Source of the DNA: Geobacteraceae bacterium
Lineage (GTDB): Bacteria > Desulfobacterota > Desulfuromonadia > Geobacterales > Geobacteraceae
NCBI GenBank assembly: GCA_024281055.1
Contig: JAMXLF010000063.1
Coordinates: 44,879 to 108,878, forward strand
Length of the DNA stretch: 64,000 bases
Direction: 5' to 3'
The position numbers were made by a program, and so were the translations under genes. Shown here one piece after another: positions 55,603 to 62,845 of the stretch; position 1 is the stretch's first letter, and each line of letters opens with the position of its first letter. Under the pieces are notes generated by a model. That model did no database searches and was not told the DNA's origin. It saw only the letters and a program-made list of their open reading frames with translations.

Positions 55603-58359
55603 TTAATTGTGCGCCAGTTTCTGCGCCTCTTTCGCATTTGCCTGAAAAATGTTTGCCACCTCGAACACCAGGTTCATGGTCCCGCGGTAGCCGATCCACA
55701 TCTTCTGGTGGGCACCGAGGCGGTCAAACACCGGCAGGCCGGCCCGGAGATGGGCACCGATCTTCAATCTTGCTGCAGCTTGGCGTCCATTGCTGTTAGC
55801 CACCAGAAGCTCGGCTCCCTGGGCTACCCCTTCCAGGTCCTCCAGGTCGCCGACGAAAACGTTGTCGCAGGGGAGGCTATCCAGTCCCCGCGTGCGTGTG
55901 GCGGCGATCGCCGCCTGAATCTCGCATCCCATCCCGGCCAGAAACCTGGTCAGTGTCTTCAGGTTGTCCGATTCGAGGGCAAGGGCAACCTTTTTCCTGC
56001 CGAACTGGTAGTGGCAGTCGACCATGGCGTCCATGAGCCGGCTGCGCCAGCGCCGGTGCTTTTCAGGAATCGGTCTGCCGCTGATGGCCGAGAGCGTAGC
56101 CATCAGCAGATCGGTTTCGGCGAGCCCGGTGACCGACGTGAAGCCGTAGGCCGGTATGCCAAACCGTTCCCGCAGCTTGATTCCAGCCTTTGCCAGGGAG
56201 TCGCCGATATAGATGGTCGCCTGACTGCGCCCGGCGCGACGGATATCCTCAACGGAGATGCCGCCTGTCGACAGGGGGGAGACCTCCGCGTCGATATGGC
56301 CGTCCAGGGCGTTGGCGATATCGGGAATGGCGAGGCAGGTAAGGCCGAAGGATTCGATGAGCTCTTTCAGCTTCTCCACATCCGCCGGGGTGAGATGCGC
56401 GCCGGGGAGCAGGTTTACCTGGCCCGGGGTCGTATCCCCTCCCTCCGGCAGGGTCGCCACGATGGCCTCTACTGCGGCGGCATACCCTTCCTGGAGCGAA
56501 CCGCTGTAGTCGGGGGTCGAGGCCCAGACGACCGGCACTGCTGCGAGCTCGGGATGTTCTTCGCGAAACTGGTGGATGGCACTACGGATGTCGTCTCCCA
56601 TGGTTTCCGTCAGCCCCGAGGTCATCACGCCGACGACTCCGGGATGAAACTTCTCGATGACCCGGGTGATACCCTTTTTGAGGTTTTCCCAGCCGCCAAA
56701 GATAGCGGTGTCCTCGCTCATCGCCGTAGAGTTGAGGGCGATGGACTCCTTGAAATGGCGCGACAGCTGGAGACGGATAAAGGTGGAGCATCCCTGCGCG
56801 CCGTGCAGAAGCCCCAGCATACGGTCGATACCGAGGTAAGCAAGGGTAGCCCCTAGGGCTGGCGAGTTCTTCTGGGGATTGACCGTGGCCTGCTTGGTCG
56901 GGACCTTGACCCGCGAGGCGGAAATGTCCTCGGCAAGGTAGGTTTCGCCATGGTCTGACGCCAGCACGACATCGGACGCCAGCTCTTCGTCACTCTTTTC
57001 CCATGGTGCCGGCGCGTTCAGCACCGGCCAGATCGGATTGGTGACCGTCAGGTCAAGCTGGCGGGCAAAGGTGACCATCCCTTCGTAACCGGCATAGGGG
57101 TGTGACCGGCCGTGGTTGATGTCGAGGAACGGCGTCCTGGTCTTCAGGGCCAGAAACTTGGTCTTTCCCCCGGCGACGATCAGGTCGGGCATCTTCTCCC
57201 GCATGATCCCCAGAAGCCCTGCGGTTGAGGTATCGTCGATGATCTTTGCGTCCTTGTGCATCAAACCCTTCATCCGGTAGAAGTCTTCCAGAGTCGAGTT
57301 CTGAGTCCCGGCGGCAAGTATCTCCACCCCCAGCTCGCGCAGGGCATTGACCATAGACCAGGTCTTCACCCCACCGGTGAAGAGCACCGCCCGCTTCCCC
57401 TCCAGCCGCGCCCTGTAGGGGGCGATCCGTTCACGGCAGAGCATCTCTTCCTCGGCGAGGAGTTTTTCCACCCGGTCCTGCATGACCCGCTTTTCCAAAC
57501 CACCCACCGCGTCATCCAGCTCCCTCGCAATGTCCCTGAGTGCCTTGGCAGTATCGGTCATGCCGTAGAACGACTCTTCCAGGTAGGGCATGCCGTAGGT
57601 CTTCTGCATCTTCTTGGCGAGGTTGGTGAGCGATTTGGAGCAGATGATGATGTTCAGCTTTGCCCGATGGGCATAACGCAGCTCGTCGAACCGGGCGTCG
57701 CCCGAGAAGCAGGAGAGTATCTGGATGCCGAGCCGGTCGAAGAGCGGCAGCATCCCCCACAGGTCGCCGGCGATGTTGTACTCGCCGATGAGGTTGATGG
57801 GGTATTCGCCGAGTTCCGGCGGCTCGGCCGTGCCGATCACATACTTGAAGAGAATCTCGCCGGCAAGCCTGTTGCCGATGTTCTTGTCGCCGATGAACCC
57901 GGGGGTGTTGACCGGAATCACCGGGACCGGCACCTTTTCAGCAGCGGCTTTGCAGACCGCTTCCACATCGTCGCCGGTCATGGCTGTGACACAGGTCGCG
58001 TACACGAAGATGGCCCTGGCTTCAGGGTAGCGGCAGGCCAGTTCCAGAATCGCCTTGTAGAGCTTCTTTTCACCACCGAAAATAACATCGTTTTCCAGCA
58101 TCTCGGTCGTGAAGCCGCGACGGTAGAGCTGGGAGCCGCTGGATCGGGCGCCCCGGTTGTCCCAGGAGTTGCCGGCACAGGCAATGGGACCGTGCACCAG
58201 GTGGATCACATCGGTGATAGGCATGAGGACTACCCGGGCACCGTCGTAGGCGCAGGAGCGCTCCGTCCCCTCACCCGGTTCGGATTTCTTGCAAAACTTT
58301 GGAGCCCCTTTTTCTTGGGTGTCGCACTCGGGAGCGTCATAATAGTCGGGTCGGGCCAT
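55603..58359 (-). CDS. nifEN: Fused FeMo-cofactor scaffold NifE-NifN
   Basis: A 918-residue fusion. The NifE half (to about residue 455) shows CAYDGARVVLMPITDVIHLVHGPIACAG and the second Cys in YATCVTAMTGDDVEAVCK. The NifN half (from about 475) has the KQATVNPQKNSPALGATLAYLGI start, LLHGAQGCSTFIRLQLSRHF and MTSGLTETMGDD. NifEN is the scaffold where NifB-co matures to FeMo-co. Separate genes are the common arrangement; fusion is known in some lineages, including Geobacter. The ATG at 58359 has GAGGT 6 nt upstream. An in-frame extension to 58593 would translate the leader terminator and promoter and is rejected. Confidence 0.95.
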   Translation of the reverse strand: MARPDYYDAPECDTQEKGAPKFCKKSEPGEGTERSCAYDGARVVLMPITDVIHLVHGPIACAGNSWDNRGARSSGSQLYRRGFTTEMLENDVIFGGEKKLYKAILELACRYPEARAIFVYATCVTAMTGDDVEAVCKAAAEKVPVPVIPVNTPGFIGDKNIGNRLAGEILFKYVIGTAEPPELGEYPINLIGEYNIAGDLWGMLPLFDRLGIQILSCFSGDARFDELRYAHRAKLNIIICSKSLTNLAKKMQKTYGMPYLEESFYGMTDTAKALRDIARELDDAVGGLEKRVMQDRVEKLLAEEEMLCRERIAPYRARLEGKRAVLFTGGVKTWSMVNALRELGVEILAAGTQNSTLEDFYRMKGLMHKDAKIIDDTSTAGLLGIMREKMPDLIVAGGKTKFLALKTRTPFLDINHGRSHPYAGYEGMVTFARQLDLTVTNPIWPVLNAPAPWEKSDEELASDVVLASDHGETYLAEDISASRVKVPTKQATVNPQKNSPALGATLAYLGIDRMLGLLHGAQGCSTFIRLQLSRHFKESIALNSTAMSEDTAIFGGWENLKKGITRVIEKFHPGVVGVMTSGLTETMGDDIRSAIHQFREEHPELAAVPVVWASTPDYSGSLQEGYAAAVEAIVATLPEGGDTTPGQVNLLPGAHLTPADVEKLKELIESFGLTCLAIPDIANALDGHIDAEVSPLSTGGISVEDIRRAGRSQATIYIGDSLAKAGIKLRERFGIPAYGFTSVTGLAETDLLMATLSAISGRPIPEKHRRWRSRLMDAMVDCHYQFGRKKVALALESDNLKTLTRFLAGMGCEIQAAIAATRTRGLDSLPCDNVFVGDLEDLEGVAQGAELLVANSNGRQAAARLKIGAHLRAGLPVFDRLGAHQKMWIGYRGTMNLVFEVANIFQANAKEAQKLAHN

Positions 58360-58429
58360 ACATACCTCGCTAACTGGCTTTCCGGGGCCTACTGTATCCC
58401 GGCGCCCTTTGATCCCTGCCCGTAACAAA

Positions 58430-58465
58430 AAAGGCGCTCCATTCATGGGAATGGGAGGCGCCTTT
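58430..58465 (-). terminator. nifEN leader terminator
   Basis: In the leftward transcript AAAGGCGCC starts a long stem that closes with GCGCCTTT, followed by six Ts (58427-58432). It sits between the sigma-54 promoter and the nifEN start codon. Confidence 0.8.
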
Positions 58466-58469
58466 GCCT
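58456..58469 (-). promoter_or_regulatory. A1/G4 hexaloop hairpin overlapping nifEN terminator
   Basis: In the leftward RNA AGGC-AAAGGC-GCCT forms a four-pair stem with a hexaloop having A1 and G4, as ANTAR proteins require. It shares bases with the terminator 5' arm. A convincing upstream partner stem was not found here, so this call is weaker than at nifB. Confidence 0.55.
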
Positions 58470-58506
58470 GGATCAGTTCTGGACAAATCTGGTTTATCGT
58501 CTTCAG

Positions 58507-58522
58507 AGCACGTGCCGTGCCA
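58507..58522 (-). promoter_or_regulatory. Sigma-54 promoter of nifEN
   Basis: Read leftward, TGGCACGGCACGTGCT has the GG-N10-GC spacing of -24/-12 promoters. Initiation is expected near 58496. TGTGCACGTGTTGACA (58646-58661), which fits TGT-N10-ACA, lies about 125-140 bp upstream, where an activator would bind. That six-base match alone could be chance. Confidence 0.72.
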
Positions 58523-58740
58523 AAATTTAGTTGCGAGGCCAGTTCACTGATTCCAAGGGAGTTCTTGGTGTCCAACGAATACCTACTCGACAAACCTGCC
58601 CATTAATTAGGCAATCTCTTGCTCAATAATCGCCAATTGTCGTGATGTGCACGTGTTGACACCCGGATTCGGAGGATCAATTTGAACTTAATGGTTCGGA
58701 ATACCGTGACGCTCGGATCAGAGGGTTCTCTGTGGTTTTT

Positions 58741-58759
58741 GATTTTGATTATCAATTGC
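58741..58759. promoter_or_regulatory. Fur-box-like sequence upstream of the 29-residue gene
   Basis: GATTTTGATTATCAATTGC matches the 19-bp Fur consensus at 13 positions, with the central TGATNATCA intact. It lies about 80 bp before the small membrane protein gene. Iron control is a hypothesis from this match only. Confidence 0.4.
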
Positions 58760-58782
58760 GATTTATTTCCGGAGGTGGTAAC

Positions 58783-58794
58783 ATGAAAATGTAG
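58783..58794 (+). other. Three-codon upstream ORF (Met-Lys-Met)
   Basis: GGAGG at 58771-58775 is spaced 7 nt from ATG-AAA-ATG-TAG. A strong ribosome site that leads directly to a stop looks like a regulatory minimal ORF or the relic of a start. The 29-residue gene begins 44 bp later. Confidence 0.4.
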
Positions 58795-58838
58795 AGTAAA
58801 GAACGGCTTGCAGCCGGGAAAGGGAGAGGTAGAAAGCT

Positions 58839-58928
58839 ATGACCTACGTTATTTTGGGCGCCGTTATGCTGGGCTCAGCGATTTTAGGTGTGCAGATGCT
58901 CAGCTACAAGTCTACGGATAAAAAGTAG
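58839..58928 (+). CDS. 29-residue membrane protein
   Basis: A 29-residue peptide beginning MTYVILGAVMLGSAILGV and ending in a charged KSTDKK. One hydrophobic helix with a cytoplasmic-type basic tail predicts a single-pass small membrane protein. AGAGG at 58825-58829 is 9 nt before the ATG, and a strong terminator follows 24 bp after the stop, so the unit looks complete: promoter region, Fur-like box, short ORF, terminator. It is too short for standard gene calling. I do not recognise a family. It sits divergently next to nifEN. Confidence 0.6.
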   Translation: MTYVILGAVMLGSAILGVQMLSYKSTDKK

Positions 58929-58951
58929 ACAGACTCCCACGCGCGTCCTGC

Positions 58952-58984
58952 AAAGCCGGAATCGGTTTGGTTCCGGCTTTTTTT
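58952..58984 (+). terminator. Intrinsic terminator after the 29-residue gene
   Basis: AAAGCCGGAA pairs perfectly with TTCCGGCTTT across TCGGTTTGG, then a run of Ts. It also faces the end of the convergent gene at 58998. Confidence 0.85.
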
Positions 58985-58997
58985 ATCGCCACACCTT

Positions 58998-60272
58998 TCA
59001 ACCGAACCTGTAGACCTGCCGTCCATCCTGGTAAAGCTCGATCGGTCCATCCTGCGAGACTTTTATCACCTTGCCGAAAAAAGAGGCGGCACTGGCGGCG
59101 GTGGTCCTTCCCCCGCCGGTGACAACCTCCCGGGCATGGGAGGTATCGATGATGAAGCCTGTTTCCAGAAGTTTTCCGCTTTTATCGAAGACGGTCATGC
59201 CGTCGGCGGAGAGAATGCGCAGCAATCCCCCGGCCTGCCGCAATTCGCCGACTCCCCGTCCTCGTGCCTTGCCGATGAGGAACCGGCCGATGGGATCGTC
59301 CCCACCAACCGACCCCTTCTTTAGGGCGGCCAACTGCCTCACCCCCCGGTCATAGATCAGGACAACCGTCCCGTGGCGGATTTTGGAAAGGGCATAGACT
59401 GTCCAGAGAATATCGTCAATGGCCGCCGGATCGATGCTCCCGGCAAGAAACGAACGGATGATATCGGGATCGAAGATGCACCATACACCCTTGCGCCGCA
59501 CCAGAAGCTTGTCGGGGCTGACCAGCACCTCGATCTCGGACGCCTCGTTGACGGTGACCGCAAATGCCCCAGTCCCGGCATTGCGGATAAGGGAAAATAA
59601 CTCGCGCTGGGTAAAACGCTCCACATCGGTCTGTACAACGGCACCGCCGGTCCTGAGGACACCGGTCACCTGCATCTGGATATTGGCGACAAAGAAGAGA
59701 TTGGTGCCGTCGATGAAGCGGTACGTGAGCGGGTTGGCAAAAAAGGTTGGTGAGACTGCGTGGGAGGGCTTGAGGGGAATGAGGGTATGCTGCCGTTGTC
59801 GGACCAGCTTGCCCAGTTCGTCCTGGGTGGTGCGGTGTACGATGAAACCGGTGGTGGCAGGTTTGCCTTCGTAGCGCTGATAGGAGAGGTTTTTCAGGAG
59901 TTGGACCAGTTGCTGGATTGGCCAGAACCCCTTGCGGTTGTCACCGCGCAGGAAGCGCGCCACCGTGATATCCATGATGGAGGCGAGGAGTGCGGTGCGG
60001 AAATGGGCCGCGTACCCTTCCTGGCGAAAACCGGAGTAGAGGCCTGAAAAGGCAGTGAGGAGCTCACGACAGAAAGCCTCCTCGCTCCGCGTAAAGGGAA
60101 GGACTGCCCGGCGGGCCGTAAAAAGGTAGGGACGATCTTCGATGCTAACCGCTGCTTGGATAGCAGCGATACCCATTTTTTCCTCTTCCCCGCCGGGAAC
60201 GAGGTCCACCTCGGCCCCTCCCAAAAAAGAACGTATATTCCCCCGTATGGCATCGAACACATCAATCGGCAT
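58998..60272 (-). CDS. Divergent diadenylate-cyclase-like (DAC) domain protein with sensor region
   Basis: A 424-residue protein without membrane segments. The C-terminal part (about 285-424) follows the order of a DisA_N/DAC domain. It has ALSKIRHGTVVLIYDRG, then DGM at 357-359 where the family has DGA, then GGRTTAA (387-393) where it has GTRHRAA, and VIKVSQDGPIELYQDG where it has VSEETG. The RHR catalytic motif is therefore altered and activity is doubtful. The N-terminal 280 residues are probably a sensor domain of the DACNV kind, by inference. The start at 60272 has GAGGA upstream. It lies between the Slp gene and nifEN. Confidence 0.62.
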   Translation of the reverse strand: MPIDVFDAIRGNIRSFLGGAEVDLVPGGEEEKMGIAAIQAAVSIEDRPYLFTARRAVLPFTRSEEAFCRELLTAFSGLYSGFRQEGYAAHFRTALLASIMDITVARFLRGDNRKGFWPIQQLVQLLKNLSYQRYEGKPATTGFIVHRTTQDELGKLVRQRQHTLIPLKPSHAVSPTFFANPLTYRFIDGTNLFFVANIQMQVTGVLRTGGAVVQTDVERFTQRELFSLIRNAGTGAFAVTVNEASEIEVLVSPDKLLVRRKGVWCIFDPDIIRSFLAGSIDPAAIDDILWTVYALSKIRHGTVVLIYDRGVRQLAALKKGSVGGDDPIGRFLIGKARGRGVGELRQAGGLLRILSADGMTVFDKSGKLLETGFIIDTSHAREVVTGGGRTTAASAASFFGKVIKVSQDGPIELYQDGRQVYRFG

Positions 60273-60396
60273 GGACAATCCTCAAGTGCAAATGGTAAAC
60301 AGTGCCAGAAAAAACCGCCGTGGGTCGACACAGTCGCAACAGTTCATTAAGTATACCAGCATTTCTTCGGCGCTGCGCAATCCGGTTATTCCATCG

Positions 60397-60870
60397 TCAC
60401 ATGCCGCCGAATGAGCCCCAGTGGGTTTCCTGTTCGATGACAATATCATGGATCTCTCTGATGGCGATAAGCGGGTACGTATATACTACGCCCTGCCGCT
60501 TCTCGCTTTTCTGTCCCACAACCTCCCCCGCCATCGTCACGAGCGTTCCCGGCTCAAACTTGGCAGAGTCGAGAGATTCGGGAGTGGTGGCCAGAAAACG
60601 ACCGCGTGAAGAAACCGATTCATCGGGCAACTCCCTACTGTCGAGGCGGTGCTCGATAACTTCGAGACGTGTTCCTTCCCTGGTATGCTCTACCGCAGCC
60701 ACGGTACCACCGAGCATGATCATTTTCCCGTGGTAGGCGTAAGGATTTTCAATGAGTTGGCGGAAGGTAACGGACCGGTCGACCAGCGCCCGTGACGGCG
60801 CGCTGATATTATGTGCGCAGCCAGCGAGAATGATCAGCAGGGCAGCGGCTGAGATGCGGAGTTTGCGCAT
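60397..60870 (-). CDS. Slp-family outer-membrane lipoprotein
   Basis: A 157-residue lipoprotein with a signal ending LAGC (Cys near residue 18). The Slp/YeaY pattern follows: FRQLIENPYAYHGKMIMLGGTVAAVEHTREGTRLEVIEHRLDS, later SSRGRFLATT and GTLVTMAGEVVGQK. Slp proteins are starvation- and acid-induced outer-membrane lipoproteins of uncertain role. GGAGG precedes the ATG at 60870. It is 124 bp upstream of the DAC-like gene on the same strand. Confidence 0.85.
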   Translation of the reverse strand: MRKLRISAAALLIILAGCAHNISAPSRALVDRSVTFRQLIENPYAYHGKMIMLGGTVAAVEHTREGTRLEVIEHRLDSRELPDESVSSRGRFLATTPESLDSAKFEPGTLVTMAGEVVGQKSEKRQGVVYTYPLIAIREIHDIVIEQETHWGSFGGM

Positions 60871-60982
60871 GGGAACCTCCAGCACTGATATTTCCCAAAG
60901 AATATGCGCAGACTGGTGAAAAAGCAAGCGATGACCGAAACGTCATGCTGTTCGCGAAGAGGCCTTCAGGTGAAAAACGACA

Positions 60983-61005
60983 AAAACCCGCACGTGGCGG
61001 GTTTT
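60983..61005 (-). terminator. Terminator downstream of nifK
   Basis: AAAACCCGC-ACGTG-GCGGGTTTT forms a nine-pair stem and, read leftward, ends in a T run. The 309-bp gap 60871-61179 also holds a GGGGG/CCCCC hairpin near 61020-61040 and an imperfect hairpin near 61100-61137. No convincing gene is seen in it. Confidence 0.75.
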
Positions 61006-61179
61006 CGCTGAAGAAAAGGCGGGGGATCGACGCCCCCCATGAAGGAGGCCCAAAGAGCTTCTTGAGCCCGGCAAACCAAAACTCTTGTTCCGGCATACAT
61101 CAAGAGGAGCGTTTTCGGCGGAAACGCCCCTCTTGGCGTACTAAACGTAATGGTGGAACAAACTACAGCCGATCAGTTT

Positions 61180-62649
61180 CTACCGCATCATTTCGAAATG
61201 CCGTTCATCGCACGTCTCGTCCGTGATATCGATGAACTTGTTGCAGATGGTGGTGAGCATGTTCATCACCCCCTGGTAGCCGATGAGGGGAATACGATGC
61301 AGGTTCACCCGGTCGAAGATCGGGAAGCCGAAACGAAACAGCGGAATGTTGGCGTCTTTTGCCGCGAACTTGCCGTGGGTTTCGCCAATCATGGCGTCCA
61401 CCGGCTCGGTCACGAGGAGACTCCGCATGTGCCAGAGGTCCTTGTTGATGTAGATCTTCCCCTCCTTGCCGTACATGGAGGTGTCGAGGAGCGCCTGGAT
61501 CTCCTTCTCCAGCTTCTTTGTCCCCTTGGAGCAGAGGATGTGGACCGGCTTGGCACCCAGTTCCAGAAGGAAGGAGACGTAACCGAGGAGGTAGTCGGGG
61601 TCGCCGTACACCGCAAACTTCTTGCCGTGGATGTACTGGTGGGCGTCGGTCATGAGGTCCACTGCCCGACCACGCTCGGCCTTCAATGACTCGGGGACCG
61701 GCTTGCCGAACAGTTCGGAGACCTTCATCAGGAAGGCGTCGGTCTTGGCAATCCCGAACGGCATCGGCATGGTGACATGCTTGCCAGCGTAATTGTCCTT
61801 GATCCAGGTAAAGGTCTTGGCGGCCGAGTAGGCGCCCAGGTTGATGGTCACCTTGCCGTTGATGGAATCGGCGGCATCGTCGAGCTTGGTGCCGCCCGGG
61901 TAGATGCGGTAGTGGCCGTCCAGGGGCGAATCGAAGGTCTCGGAGATATCGGCCAGGAGCGTGTAGGGGATGCCGAACTCTTTGAGGATCCGCTTGTACT
62001 CACGGTAGTTGCCGATGTTGGCGTCAAAGCCGGCGATCAGATTCAGTTTGCCGGTGCAGCGTCCTTCCACGGCCTTCCCTTCCGTCAGGGTCTGGAGGAT
62101 AGAGAGGAGCATGGCGTCATAGCCATGAATGTGAGAACCATTGAAGCTCGGCGTGTTGGCGTAGGGGGCCGGGAAGTCCTGGGGGATGCACCCCTTCTGC
62201 CGCGCATTCTTGATAAAGGCGGTCAGGTCGTCGCCGATGATCTCCGGCATGCAGGAGGTGAAGATCGGCATCATCTTCGGTTTATAGAGAGCGTAGGCGT
62301 TCTCCAGAGCCTCGTGCAGGTTGTTCTGGCCACCGAACACCGCGCCGTCCTCTGTCATGGCGTCGGAAACAGCCGGGGCCGGCTCACGAAAGTGGCGGTT
62401 CATGGTTGAACGGTAGTACGAGGCGCACCCCTGGGAGCCGTGGACGAAGGGAAGACTCCCTTCGAAGCCGTGGGCAGCCAGCTCGGCACCGAGCGGCTGA
62501 CAGGCATGGGCCGGATTGATGACCAGCGACGTCCGGGCGAAGTTCTTTTCCTTGTATTCTTCGGTATTGATCCATTCCGCGACCCGTTTGATCTCCTCTT
62601 CGGTGGTCTCGGTGACGGGCTTGACTGCAAGTCCAAGATTGTTAGCCAT
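61180..62649 (-). CDS. nifK: Nitrogenase MoFe protein beta chain
   Basis: A 489-residue NifK. The P-cluster cysteines are visible in INPAHACQPLGA, VHGSQGCASYYRST and FTSCMPEIIGDD. SFNGSHIHGYD and the C-terminal GFPIFDRVNLHRIPLIGYQGVMNMLTTICN complete the family pattern. It pairs with NifD in the alpha2-beta2 dinitrogenase. The N-terminus is of the shorter type. It follows nifD after a 196-bp gap containing a repeat element. Confidence 0.97.
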   Translation of the reverse strand: MANNLGLAVKPVTETTEEEIKRVAEWINTEEYKEKNFARTSLVINPAHACQPLGAELAAHGFEGSLPFVHGSQGCASYYRSTMNRHFREPAPAVSDAMTEDGAVFGGQNNLHEALENAYALYKPKMMPIFTSCMPEIIGDDLTAFIKNARQKGCIPQDFPAPYANTPSFNGSHIHGYDAMLLSILQTLTEGKAVEGRCTGKLNLIAGFDANIGNYREYKRILKEFGIPYTLLADISETFDSPLDGHYRIYPGGTKLDDAADSINGKVTINLGAYSAAKTFTWIKDNYAGKHVTMPMPFGIAKTDAFLMKVSELFGKPVPESLKAERGRAVDLMTDAHQYIHGKKFAVYGDPDYLLGYVSFLLELGAKPVHILCSKGTKKLEKEIQALLDTSMYGKEGKIYINKDLWHMRSLLVTEPVDAMIGETHGKFAAKDANIPLFRFGFPIFDRVNLHRIPLIGYQGVMNMLTTICNKFIDITDETCDERHFEMMR

Positions 62650-62733
62650 ATCAATATCTCCTCATCCGGCCGAGGACTCATCCGTCCCACAGTCCGGGAT
62701 TTTGTTTTTGCATCAACCTAACGGCGTCCGATT

Positions 62734-62845
62734 TTGAGATCAGGTCGGTGGCTTCCGAGGAAGAGTGCGGAGGCGTAGCGGAGCTACGTCGCACAAGCGA
62801 TGACGAAGGAAACGCCGAGATGGCCCATAAGCGGGCGCCGCCTAC
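62734..62845. repeat. Intergenic repeat between nifD and nifK
   Basis: A perfect hairpin CGTAGC-GGA-GCTACG (62774-62788) is flanked by TCAGGTCGGTGGC and GCCGCCTACCTAGA, imperfect terminal inverted repeats. Shared words with 6029-6164 (GAGGCGTA, TACGT, GCCGAGA/GCAGAC plus GGCCC) make it a diverged relative. It may act as a stability or processing element within the operon transcript. Confidence 0.6.

Noticed and set aside
60809..61096. 95-codon frame between nifK and the Slp gene, leftward
   Set aside because: Its translation covers terminator hairpins and overlaps the Slp signal peptide in another frame; no family pattern.
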